From Agaribacterium sp. ZY112 (GTDB taxonomy: Bacteria > Pseudomonadota > Gammaproteobacteria > Pseudomonadales > Cellvibrionaceae), in contig NZ_CP166840.1 of assembly GCF_041346925.1 (NCBI RefSeq), positions 558,001 to 622,000 on the forward strand: DNA of 64,000 nt, in the 5' to 3' direction. Position numbers and translations under genes: made by a program. A model generated the notes under the pieces. The model made no database searches. It saw only the letters and a program-made list of their open reading frames with translations, and was not told the origin of the DNA. Shown in pieces: positions 45,282-54,242 of this stretch. The number at the start of each line of letters is the position of its first letter. Positions within the stretch are counted from its first letter, which is position 1.

Positions 45282-46622
45282 TTAATCTGGCCTTTTAGCA
45301 AGCTGGTAATCGCCGGGGCTTAAGCCGGTATATTTCTTAAAGACAGAACTGAAATAATTCGAGTTGTTAAAACCTACCGCAAACGCAGTATCGGTCACGC
45401 TGTGCTGAAGCAGCATAGCTTTGGCTTTTTCTATGCGCAGGGCTGTTACATATTGGTTAATGGTTAGCCCCTGCTCCTTCTTAAAACTGCGCATAAGGTA
45501 GGAGCTGCTCACAGCTAAGCTCTCGGCCATTTGCCCAATATTGATGTGCTCACAATAAGCATTCTGTATATAGCTTCGCGCTTTATCAACCAAGAGCTGG
45601 CTTTTGCTTTTAGGTAGTTGTGCGAGCACCGCACCAAGCTCTAAGGCCTCGTCTCGTGCAAACTGCTTAAGCTGCTCGGCATTGAGACTTGTATTAACCG
45701 CCTGCATGCTGGAAGCATTCCTTTGCAGCATGCTGTTAGCATCAGCACCGGCATGAATAGTGGAGTCCGTTAGACGGTTAAGCAGCTCCCTTACCTTGAG
45801 CTTATAGAGATCAAGATTACCTTGTGAACTCAGCTGTAACTGAACCAATAGCTCGTCAACATCAGCCATATCAATGTCATTACGCCGTGTAATAGCCAAC
45901 TGCAGCTCTTCTTTTAGAAGCTCAGCCTGCCCCTTACTTTGACGAATATCGATATAAACAGCACAGGCCCAACATGCAGCGGTCAGTACCGAGCCGATGT
46001 AATACAACCAATAGCCATTGTTGATAAAAGCACTGCCCACCTGAAACAAGGCAAATAACAAACTGCCGGCAATAAATAACAGCGCTACCGTATCTCGTTC
46101 GTTGCTAATCTGACTATAAAGCAGGTAACAACAAGGTAAAAACACGACAACAGCAATATATAAAAATACGGCGCGCTCCGCTAAAAGTGCACTGACATCA
46201 AAAGAGAGCCATGCTGACCACGAAGGCGAGAACAGCAAGTTAAAATGACTAACATCAACGTTAAACACGTAAAACGCCGTTATTAGCAAAGCCAACACAA
46301 ACGGCGTCACATACTGAAAACGCTTAAGCCTATGCCCAGCTTGCAATGCAGTCGCAATCACCATACAGGGAATAGCCAAACACAGAAGCACTGCAACACG
46401 AGAATACAGCAAATACGAAAAAACCGCGTCGTGGCTATACCCTTGTAAAAAGCGCCCAGCCAAATAAAGCGTATACGCCGCGAGAAACACAATATGAAAG
46501 CTAAAACCCCGCAATAGGCGCTTACCCTCAAAGACAAAGTAGATAAGCACCACGATCAACAGTTGCGCTGATAACAAAGGGAAGAAGGTGTAATGTAAGA
46601 CGTTGTCGGGTAATTCAATCAT
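45282..46622 (-). CDS. membrane-anchored AraC-family regulator
   Basis: 446 residues. About seven hydrophobic helices occupy residues 10-230 and resemble a sensory membrane module; a helical linker follows, then an AraC DNA-binding domain (about 345-446) with INIGQMAESLAVSSSYLMRSF and SVTDTAFAVGFNNSNYFSSVF. The membrane part could sense a periplasmic signal directly, without a kinase. It lies between the sulfatases and GH86 B and probably controls nearby genes. Targets unknown. Confidence 0.88.
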   Translation of the reverse strand: MIELPDNVLHYTFFPLLSAQLLIVVLIYFVFEGKRLLRGFSFHIVFLAAYTLYLAGRFLQGYSHDAVFSYLLYSRVAVLLCLAIPCMVIATALQAGHRLKRFQYVTPFVLALLITAFYVFNVDVSHFNLLFSPSWSAWLSFDVSALLAERAVFLYIAVVVFLPCCYLLYSQISNERDTVALLFIAGSLLFALFQVGSAFINNGYWLYYIGSVLTAACWACAVYIDIRQSKGQAELLKEELQLAITRRNDIDMADVDELLVQLQLSSQGNLDLYKLKVRELLNRLTDSTIHAGADANSMLQRNASSMQAVNTSLNAEQLKQFARDEALELGAVLAQLPKSKSQLLVDKARSYIQNAYCEHINIGQMAESLAVSSSYLMRSFKKEQGLTINQYVTALRIEKAKAMLLQHSVTDTAFAVGFNNSNYFSSVFKKYTGLSPGDYQLAKRPD

Positions 46623-46872
46623 GGATGGCGGAAGTACAAAAATTACATTGTAATATAAATGTAGCTAGCATAATTTTTAGGCGCATAAATCCGAGTGGTA
46701 AATTTCCCTCTGTTGGACATGTATTCCTGTTTATTGGTGCACGCATTTAATTCCGCGTCTAGTTTTAACCGTATCGCTCTTTCACATTCATGCGATCGCG
46801 ATATACCTACCTCCCTGTGCACGACCGCCATGGATGGCGGAAGTACTGGAAATGCAGGAGCAATTTCCATGT

Positions 46873-46903
46873 AAAAAACCCGCGACTCTTGCGAGTGGCG
46901 GGT
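46873..46903 (-). terminator. Rho-independent terminator after GH86 B
   Basis: On the minus strand CCCGCCACTC/GAGTCGCGGG arms, with a GCAA loop and TTTTTT. A smaller hairpin (46949-46968) lies between it and the stop codon. Confidence 0.9.
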
Positions 46904-46972
46904 ATAAGAAGTGGGTATCTTACAACACCCTATCAAGCATTCGTACAGCCCGGTTTTACGCGGGCTGTGTTT

Positions 46973-49900
46973 TTATTGCGCAGTAAAACTGAAACTATCT
47001 AAGAAGAAATGCCACTTCAATCTTGAGGCCGTGGCTTCAATACGAATGGTGTGTTCACCCGCGCTGATGTTTAAGCCTGAAGCAATGGATTTCTCAGAGA
47101 ATATGTTCAGGTTATTACCGTGAACAGGCGTTTCGGCCACTTCAACACCATCGATATATATTTTGGCATTGGAGTCGCTTTGCTCTTTAGTAGAGGCAAC
47201 AAAACTTAGGTCATAGGTACCGCTTTCAGCAAAGTTCACCGTGTAATCTGCCCAAGCACCCGTTAGCACGTGATCAGCAAAGGTAGTGGTGCCCCAGAAA
47301 GTTCGAGTTGTGAAACCGCCTTGAGTACCACCTGTTGCAACAAAGCTTTCACCCTCAACCATAACGCTTTCGCCGCCACCTGTTCCTGGTGACATTGAAG
47401 GGCTAGGTTCAGGACTTGGGCTCGCACTTGGTGAAGGTGATGGGCTAGGTTGAGTTACGGTCACCGATTCAAATACAACATTGTCGGCATTCCACTGCCA
47501 CGATGAACTTCCCCAACTTTGTACACGCAAGGTGTAGGTTCCAGCGGCAATGCTAACATCACGCGCGACTACATTTTGTTGGTAGTTATCCCAGGCACTT
47601 GTAGCTGCTAGGGTAGACGAAGCAATTTCAGCACCGTTAAGGCTAAGCGCAACACCTAGCTGGCCTGTCATTGGAGAACCGGCATTCACAATAATGTTGT
47701 AAGTGCCTGCTTCAGCAAAGCTCACGCTGTATTCAGCCCAGTCTCCGGTGGTATTGTAGTTAATACCGGATGCGGTTTGGCCAAAACCAACAACACTGTC
47801 GTAATTAATGGCTGCGCCGTCTTTACCTGTATCGCTAAAGCTTTCTAGCTCTACCACAACGTCATTACCAGGCAAGCCTACAGATGGGCTGGGTGAAGGC
47901 TCAGAGGACGGACTCACACTAGGGCTAGGTGATGGACTTGGACTCACTGCCGGGCTCGGACTCGGCGAAGGTGAGACCATCATACTTGGACTAGGTGACG
48001 GACTCGGTGAAGCACTAGGGCTCGGTGATGGACTTGGGCTAGCAGGAAGCGAAGGTGACGGGCTCGGGCTTGGACAGTTAGGTGCACACGCAGATGCTTT
48101 TAATAGTCTTAGGCCAACTTTATCAGCATTCCACTGCCACGCATCTGCCAAACCTACCGATTTAATACGAATAGTATGAGCACCCGTACTAGAGATGTTA
48201 ATCGCATTACTAACAACAACTTCGGTGCGTGAATCCCAGTCGCTGGTATTTGCTAGAGCTGCAGCACCATTACTTACACCATCAACAAGTACTTCAATAC
48301 CTGCATTGTCTTGGTTAGTGCCATAAATCATCGCAAACTGATAAATACCAGCGTGCTCGAAATTCCACACATATTCAGCCCAATCTCCGGTCTGGTTATA
48401 GTTAATTTGATCGCCTTCCTCGGTAAGCTCAAAACCACCTGCGGCGCCACCTGTTTCATCAAAGGTTTCAGCTTCACGCCACTGCATCTCACCCTGAGGG
48501 TCAACTACTTCAACAGCAACAGTGTCACTAATCTGAGTACCTTTAATCGTGCCGGTAATCGTCGTTGTACCTTGTGCTGTAGCAACAATATCGTCACCAA
48601 CAACCGAGGCTACATTTTCGTTAGAACTGGTCCATTCAATCTCTGTTAAAGACGCGTTAGATGGTGAGATGCTTACTTGAACAGGTAGCGAATCGCCATT
48701 GGGCATCAAGGTAGTTTCAGGTAATAAGCTTAGTGCTTCAGGCATTAACAACTCAGTATTAATACGTACACTTGCGCTAATTCCATTACTGGTTTTTGCT
48801 GCAATGGTGACAGAACCTTCAGCGTGAGCAGTAACAACACCATTGCTATCAACAGTTGCAATAGACTCAGGTGTTGCCGTCCAAGTGACCGTTCGATCAG
48901 GTGCATGAATAGGACGAACAGCAGCACTTAATTGTTTTTCAGAGCCGACATACAATGTGCTAGGCACACCAACAATCGCAACACTGCTTGCAACAAGCTG
49001 GCTAACAGAAACTGTGATTTCGTCACTAATTGAACCGTCTTTGCTTACAGCAGTAATAGTAGTAGAACCAACATTCGTGCCTGTAACAACACCGTTAGGA
49101 TCAACAGAGGCAACATTAGGGTTAGTTGAAGTCCACGTAACTAATTTGTTAGATGCATTTGCAGGTGAGAAGTTTGCTGTCAACGCTTGTGATTTAGTAA
49201 CTTTTAAATCAATGCTATTTTCAGCAACATTAAAGTCAGTTACAGCAACACTATCTGTAGCAGGGGTTGAGCGAGTGATGTTTTTATCAAAATCCCAAAC
49301 CTGTATAGATACAGAAGCTAGCTCACCAGGAGGTATTAAGCTGAACTCAATATTGTTATTGCCATTATCCGCAAGATATTCCGCAGGGAATGGGAACTCA
49401 AACGTCGCAAGCACATTACCTGTTTGACCTTCACCGCGAACATCGATATCAATTTCAACATCGTGACCATTCACTTTTAAATAAGAGCGATGCAGATTCG
49501 CCTCAGTCCAGTGACCAATAAACATATTACCGGTAATTCGCAACTGAGCTTCACCATTAGTAGGCTTAGCAACACCGTTAACTTCTGTATTAACGACACT
49601 ACCACCCATATCCACACGATAAGGTGAGGTATTACTTAAAGGTTCACCAGCGTACTTGGTCTCGTTATTGTTAAACGCAGGATTAATAGCGCTTGTATAT
49701 TCAATATCGATAACAATGGTTGAGTTTTCTGCCACCACCAAAGACTCAGGTAAAGAAGCTAGTTCAGCTTCGGCAAGAATTGGTTTGCCTTTACCATTAG
49801 CAGCATTGCCATCACCGTCGACATTTGCATCTAAATAAAGGTGACGAGTTTCAATACTCTTAATGCTATTGCCACTAATACCGGCCCAACTTAAATCAAT

Positions 49901-51541
49901 GTCAGTATCTTCTGCGTGCATGCTATTAACAATAACGTATAGATGGTGCTCACCATTTTGGTCATTATTATTTACATAAGCGTCAACTTGGATATCGATA
50001 TCGCTTGAGTAAGTATCAATACGAGTACCTTCAATATCACGCCATTGTTCAAACCAATGAATCGCGGCATTAAAGTCCCACTTACAATTAATAAACGCGG
50101 CGTCAGTTTCTTCACAGGTACTGTAGTCGCGCTGCAATAAAGATTGCGCATAAGGTTCTGTTTTACCACGATCACCCCAACTGCCCTTCACTACGATAAA
50201 TGGCAGTGACATGGTGATGTAATCTGGGCGCTCTAAGAATTGCATTTGCATAGACTGAAAGGCTTTAATTTTTTCCCACTTAGCGCGGAATAAATCAACG
50301 TTTTCGCCAGTGTCCATATGCTCGCTGTTAATGCCACCAAATTCAGAAACAATCACTTCTTTCTTCGGACCTGGTACCATTTTGTCGTCGTACCACTCAA
50401 GCAAGTCCATCACGGCTTCAGTATGAGTACCACTGCGAGTAGTCGGTGTTCTCTCCGGCCAACCAACCCAGTCATAGGTGTGAATAGAATAGAAATCCAT
50501 ATTCTCACCAGCGCTATCGAGGAAACCCTTCCAAACCACATCCCACTGATACCAAGCTCGTCTTGTATCACTGTCGTTCATGGTTTCTGAAGGGGCAAAA
50601 ATTTCATTGCGAATACGATCTTTTAAAGCCTGATTATCCGCTGTATCCGCACCATAAAAAGCCGTTAACAAGGCGTCGTTTTGTAAACGCGGCGACCCCG
50701 TTGCGGTTGTATCACCTTTATGAAAATCGTGTAAACCCCAGGTCATACCGCCCACTTTAGGCGCTTTGTCGCCAAGCGTTTCACGAATAACATCGGCAAC
50801 CACATTGTGATAACGGAATAGCTCTTCCCATGTACTCACATGACCTTCATGACCGGTCGTGTTCATTAGCATGTCGGGCTCGTTAACTACTTCCCAATAA
50901 GCTGGCATTGGCAACTTAGGATCATCACCTGTGTCGCGTAGGTAAGCCTCTTCTAACCAAGCTGCGTACCACTTTGCGGCCTGCTCCATAGTACGCGGTC
51001 GCCAAGGGTGCTCTGAATCCAAAGCCGCACCAAACCAGCTATACGCCGACCAGTTAGGCATCGCCGGGCGCGGTTGAGACGCCATGACCATGTACTCAGT
51101 ACGATCAAAATATTCTTGTGCATCTTCGTATTTGTTTTGCAAAGCCCAGTGATAGCCATCGACATTGCTGTTTAAGCTCTCACGACTAAATTCATCTAGA
51201 TGGCCCCATGGAAAATAATCATCTGCTTCAGGCGGCTGTTCAGGATCACCTTCAGTTTGACTGAAATACCACATAGGGGTACCCGCATCACGACCAAAAT
51301 GAACACCCAACTCCATGACATAATCGAGCTTTTCTTTTTCACCAATCCATTCATTTTCAATCGGTGATGCGTGAATAGTAATACGGCGTTCACGGCCAAA
51401 CTGGTTGGCCCCGTTTACGCTGTGTTTAACGTCAGCATTGATATCGACCTGTACGGCAGCAACGGCGGAGGTAGAGACACCACCCGCAACAACAGCACCG
51501 ATAAAGCCACTTAACAGTGCTTTAGGATTTTTTTTAAACAT
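46973..51541 (-). CDS. secreted multi-modular GH86 beta-agarase/porphyranase B
   Basis: 1522 residues with a signal peptide (residues 1-28) and GAGGAA upstream of the ATG. The layout mirrors GH86 A: catalytic domain with WEVVNEPDM (acid/base Glu221) and VIVSEFGG (nucleophile Glu400), three Big_2 domains, then three CBM6-type modules. Its linkers are Ser/Pro/Ala-rich (PSPSPSPS) rather than PSVEP. The catalytic domains are very alike, so a duplication is clear; the linkers and promoter have diverged. Secreted; acts on agar or porphyran. Confidence 0.92.
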   Translation of the reverse strand: MFKKNPKALLSGFIGAVVAGGVSTSAVAAVQVDINADVKHSVNGANQFGRERRITIHASPIENEWIGEKEKLDYVMELGVHFGRDAGTPMWYFSQTEGDPEQPPEADDYFPWGHLDEFSRESLNSNVDGYHWALQNKYEDAQEYFDRTEYMVMASQPRPAMPNWSAYSWFGAALDSEHPWRPRTMEQAAKWYAAWLEEAYLRDTGDDPKLPMPAYWEVVNEPDMLMNTTGHEGHVSTWEELFRYHNVVADVIRETLGDKAPKVGGMTWGLHDFHKGDTTATGSPRLQNDALLTAFYGADTADNQALKDRIRNEIFAPSETMNDSDTRRAWYQWDVVWKGFLDSAGENMDFYSIHTYDWVGWPERTPTTRSGTHTEAVMDLLEWYDDKMVPGPKKEVIVSEFGGINSEHMDTGENVDLFRAKWEKIKAFQSMQMQFLERPDYITMSLPFIVVKGSWGDRGKTEPYAQSLLQRDYSTCEETDAAFINCKWDFNAAIHWFEQWRDIEGTRIDTYSSDIDIQVDAYVNNNDQNGEHHLYVIVNSMHAEDTDIDLSWAGISGNSIKSIETRHLYLDANVDGDGNAANGKGKPILAEAELASLPESLVVAENSTIVIDIEYTSAINPAFNNNETKYAGEPLSNTSPYRVDMGGSVVNTEVNGVAKPTNGEAQLRITGNMFIGHWTEANLHRSYLKVNGHDVEIDIDVRGEGQTGNVLATFEFPFPAEYLADNGNNNIEFSLIPPGELASVSIQVWDFDKNITRSTPATDSVAVTDFNVAENSIDLKVTKSQALTANFSPANASNKLVTWTSTNPNVASVDPNGVVTGTNVGSTTITAVSKDGSISDEITVSVSQLVASSVAIVGVPSTLYVGSEKQLSAAVRPIHAPDRTVTWTATPESIATVDSNGVVTAHAEGSVTIAAKTSNGISASVRINTELLMPEALSLLPETTLMPNGDSLPVQVSISPSNASLTEIEWTSSNENVASVVGDDIVATAQGTTTITGTIKGTQISDTVAVEVVDPQGEMQWREAETFDETGGAAGGFELTEEGDQINYNQTGDWAEYVWNFEHAGIYQFAMIYGTNQDNAGIEVLVDGVSNGAAALANTSDWDSRTEVVVSNAINISSTGAHTIRIKSVGLADAWQWNADKVGLRLLKASACAPNCPSPSPSPSLPASPSPSPSPSASPSPSPSPSMMVSPSPSPSPAVSPSPSPSPSVSPSSEPSPSPSVGLPGNDVVVELESFSDTGKDGAAINYDSVVGFGQTASGINYNTTGDWAEYSVSFAEAGTYNIIVNAGSPMTGQLGVALSLNGAEIASSTLAATSAWDNYQQNVVARDVSIAAGTYTLRVQSWGSSSWQWNADNVVFESVTVTQPSPSPSPSASPSPEPSPSMSPGTGGGESVMVEGESFVATGGTQGGFTTRTFWGTTTFADHVLTGAWADYTVNFAESGTYDLSFVASTKEQSDSNAKIYIDGVEVAETPVHGNNLNIFSEKSIASGLNISAGEHTIRIEATASRLKWHFFLDSFSFTAQ

Positions 51542-51849
51542 AGATTCCTCAGAATTATTAATTATTATTCCGTGTGTACTGATTGAGTCATAACTAACTC
51601 AAGCGCCATAAACAGCTAATGCGCTTATATTGAGGAGGAAAGACCGTTTATATAGCACATAAGCGGTAACTGAAAACTAACAATAAAACACTTAACAAGG
51701 AGTTAAAAAAACACATCACTTACTCAGCCCAAACTAAAAACAAGTAAACATATATGCGTAAAACAGAAACAACTCTTATCAAGCGAAGAAAATACAGGTA
51801 AATATCAAAGCCTAAGTGCTTAAAGCAGGCATCACTCCTCAAAAATGAA

Positions 51850-51874
51850 TGTCTCAAGATCACATCAATGACAC
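51850..51874 (-). promoter_or_regulatory. shared inverted motif upstream of GH86 B
   Basis: TGTC-N15-TGACAC, about 310 bp upstream of the GH86 B start. Confidence 0.42.
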
Positions 51875-52078
51875 GAAATTTATTAATAAAACCGAAAAAC
51901 CACACTTAAGTCTTAACAAAAATGCAACTAAATAATTAAAGTTAAAACTAGAAAAATCATCACACAGAAAAAAACGAGAACAAGATCGCAAAAGCAAAGA
52001 TCAACACGAAATAATAAGAGGGATAGGCAGGTATATAAATTAATAAAAAAATAAACTAAACGCATATAAAACCAAATA

Positions 52079-52113
52079 TTTAAACCGTTTTAAACGTGAT
52101 AAAACGGTTTAAA
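52079..52113. promoter_or_regulatory. perfect AT-rich palindrome
   Basis: Arms TTTAAACCGTTTTA and TAAAACGGTTTAAA separated by seven bases. It could be a terminator for the TlpA gene, although no T-run follows on that strand, or an operator. Function not clear. Confidence 0.5.
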
Positions 52114-52181
52114 AAAATGAATAGAGCGACAAAATAAAACATCACAGACTACGACTCATTCATCACCTAATAAGCTTGTTA

Positions 52182-53135
52182 TTAGTTAACTAAGCCCTTT
52201 AATTTTCTTAAGGCTACGTTTTTATCTGCAAAATCATGAATACGGCCTAACTCCTCACCTGAGCGAAAGACGATCAATACAGGAAAGTCTCTTATTTGAT
52301 GATCAAAGAATCTTAAATTACTCTGGTCTATCTGAGCGGGTATTTTAAGATGATACTTAGCAACAAATTCATCTAGATCCGACTGACCAGTCCAAAGCCG
52401 ACTTGCAAGAAGCAACCAATTTACCTTAGTTAACTCTTTAGATTTATATGCTTGTTCAAGAAACTCCGCAGAGGAACGGCAGTTATTCGCCATCTTTGGC
52501 CGTGTATCTTCAAGGTACCAGTCACACCATGTTGCAGTAAAAAGAACCACACTCACGTCATGAGCACTCTCGCTAAACAGCGGCGGTATCGTAGTTTCTT
52601 TATCTGGGGATGGAATTGCTGCAAGGCTGCCCGAGCTTAAAATAGAAATCTTTTGATCAATATCCGCATCAGCGGCATACCCCTTATGAACGATACGCCC
52701 TTGTGCATCGATCAGTATATGTAGGGGAGTGCCTAAGAGATCCAGCTCTTGAGCAAGCTCACCATGTTTATCTACAAGTACAGGCATCGTTAGAGATTGC
52801 CTACGCATAAGATCTTTAATATCACTATTAGAGTCATTCAAGCCCACATTAACGGCTATCACTTCTATATCTTGCCCTACGTTACGATAGGTCTGTTCAA
52901 AGTGAGGCATTTGAGCAATACAGTCCTTACACCAAGTCGCCCATAATTTCAGGTAAATAGGCTTACCCTTGGCAACGTCTTTTAAGCTAAGCCTTTTGTT
53001 TTCTAAGGTATAGAGTGAAATATCTAAAGCTGATTTAGCCTGCGCATATGAAGCAGCGAAAAGAAACATTGCCGGCAACATTGCAAATAACAAGCAACCG
53101 GTAAGTGATGTACGCCGAAAGAAGCTTAAGACCAT
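52182..53135 (-). CDS. TlpA/ResA-like thioredoxin with two thioredoxin domains
   Basis: 317 residues, signal peptide to about residue 34. First domain: LWATWCKDC (Cys69, Cys72) with a cis-Pro region at LGTPLHILID. Second domain: LFTATWCDWYLED keeps only one Cys of the pair, so it is probably not redox-active in the usual way. Periplasmic; probably reduces disulfides. Divergent from the LysR gene with a 129-bp gap. Not obviously tied to polysaccharide use. Confidence 0.82.
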   Translation of the reverse strand: MVLSFFRRTSLTGCLLFAMLPAMFLFAASYAQAKSALDISLYTLENKRLSLKDVAKGKPIYLKLWATWCKDCIAQMPHFEQTYRNVGQDIEVIAVNVGLNDSNSDIKDLMRRQSLTMPVLVDKHGELAQELDLLGTPLHILIDAQGRIVHKGYAADADIDQKISILSSGSLAAIPSPDKETTIPPLFSESAHDVSVVLFTATWCDWYLEDTRPKMANNCRSSAEFLEQAYKSKELTKVNWLLLASRLWTGQSDLDEFVAKYHLKIPAQIDQSNLRFFDHQIRDFPVLIVFRSGEELGRIHDFADKNVALRKLKGLVN

Positions 53136-53264
53136 GAGTATCTCCCAATAATAGAGTTTTAATGTCAGGGCTTATTATCAACACGATCAGCAATGCGAAA
53201 AATAGCTTTAATGGAATATCAAAAGTGAATATTATTCATTAATACTTAAGCCAGAGAGACTAAA

Positions 53265-54212
53265 ATGGATACCTTCAACCATTTACAGATGTTTGTTTTG
53301 GTCGCCGAACAAGGCAGCTTTGCTGCAGTAGCTAAGAAGCTTGGTGCAGACCCATCAACCATCAGTAAAGCTATTCTGAATCTGGAGCAACGCTTAGGCC
53401 TACAGCTTTTTCAGCGCACGACCCGAAAGATCAACATCACTGCAGAAGGACGAGAGTACTTACTGCACGTCAAAAGCATGCTTGACGATTTAAATGCGTG
53501 TGAACAAAGGTTAAAGCATCACACCAGCTCACCTAGTGGCAGCCTAAAGATCAACGCCCCCGTATCTTATGGACGCTCTTACTTACTGCCCCTAGTGCCT
53601 GAATTTTGTAAACGCTACCCTGATATCAAACTCGACATTCATTTCGATGATGCGTATGTCGACATAATAGAACACGGCTACGATGTGCTTATTCGTACAG
53701 GAACGCTTCAGGAAAAACGCATCGTGGCTCGCCCTTTAAGCTCCATGGATTTTGTAACCTGCGCAGCACCTGACTACCTTAAATCACAAGGAGTGAAACG
53801 CTTAAAAAGCTCCATGTTAGCCAACTATTCTTGGATTCGTTTTCGCTTTAAACAAAGCGGAAAATTAATGCCTATTCTCTCCCTAGAAAATGGCCAACTG
53901 ATCCAACACGATGTTAATCAAGATTATTTAGTTGATGACGGCGAAGCAATGGCTGAGCTGTGTGCTGCAGGACTGGGTTTAAGTCAATTCCCTCACTTTA
54001 TCGCCCGATCTTATATTGAAGAAAAGAAAATCGTTCCAGTCTATAAGTCTTTTAAGCACCCTACGATGGGCGTACATGTAATGTATGCCAAACGAGAACA
54101 CCTACCTGAACGAGTACGTGTATTTGTGGATTTTTTGAAAGAAAAAATTGAATCACTTGGAGAAACAACAGAAGGGACATGGGCCTTAAAATTAAAACCC
54201 ATATCTACTTAA
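53265..54212 (+). CDS. LysR-family transcriptional regulator
   Basis: 315 residues. N-terminal winged helix-turn-helix: FVLVAEQGSFAAVAKKLGADPSTISKAI, then a substrate-binding domain (about 90-300). The overall style is that of DmlR/CrgA-type regulators. It is divergent from the TlpA-like gene, so that gene is a likely target by the usual LysR arrangement. Confidence 0.9.
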   Translation: MDTFNHLQMFVLVAEQGSFAAVAKKLGADPSTISKAILNLEQRLGLQLFQRTTRKINITAEGREYLLHVKSMLDDLNACEQRLKHHTSSPSGSLKINAPVSYGRSYLLPLVPEFCKRYPDIKLDIHFDDAYVDIIEHGYDVLIRTGTLQEKRIVARPLSSMDFVTCAAPDYLKSQGVKRLKSSMLANYSWIRFRFKQSGKLMPILSLENGQLIQHDVNQDYLVDDGEAMAELCAAGLGLSQFPHFIARSYIEEKKIVPVYKSFKHPTMGVHVMYAKREHLPERVRVFVDFLKEKIESLGETTEGTWALKLKPIST

Positions 54213-54242
54213 ATATCGACCTAAACAATGAAGGCCTAAAAA

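Larger units (their letters stand above)
51542..52181. other. intergenic region upstream of GH86 B
   Basis: About 640 bp of AT-rich sequence without a convincing gene. It contains the shared motif at 51850-51874 and a perfect 14-bp-arm palindrome at 52079-52113. A 61-codon minus-strand ORF (51720-51905) has no supporting feature. Confidence 0.6.

Noticed and set aside
46643-46936. 97-codon minus-strand ORF after GH86 B
   Set aside because: Contains the terminator hairpin and has no family likeness.
51720-51905. 61-codon minus-strand ORF
   Set aside because: Hydrophobic by composition only; no ribosome-binding site, and it overlaps the shared regulatory motif.
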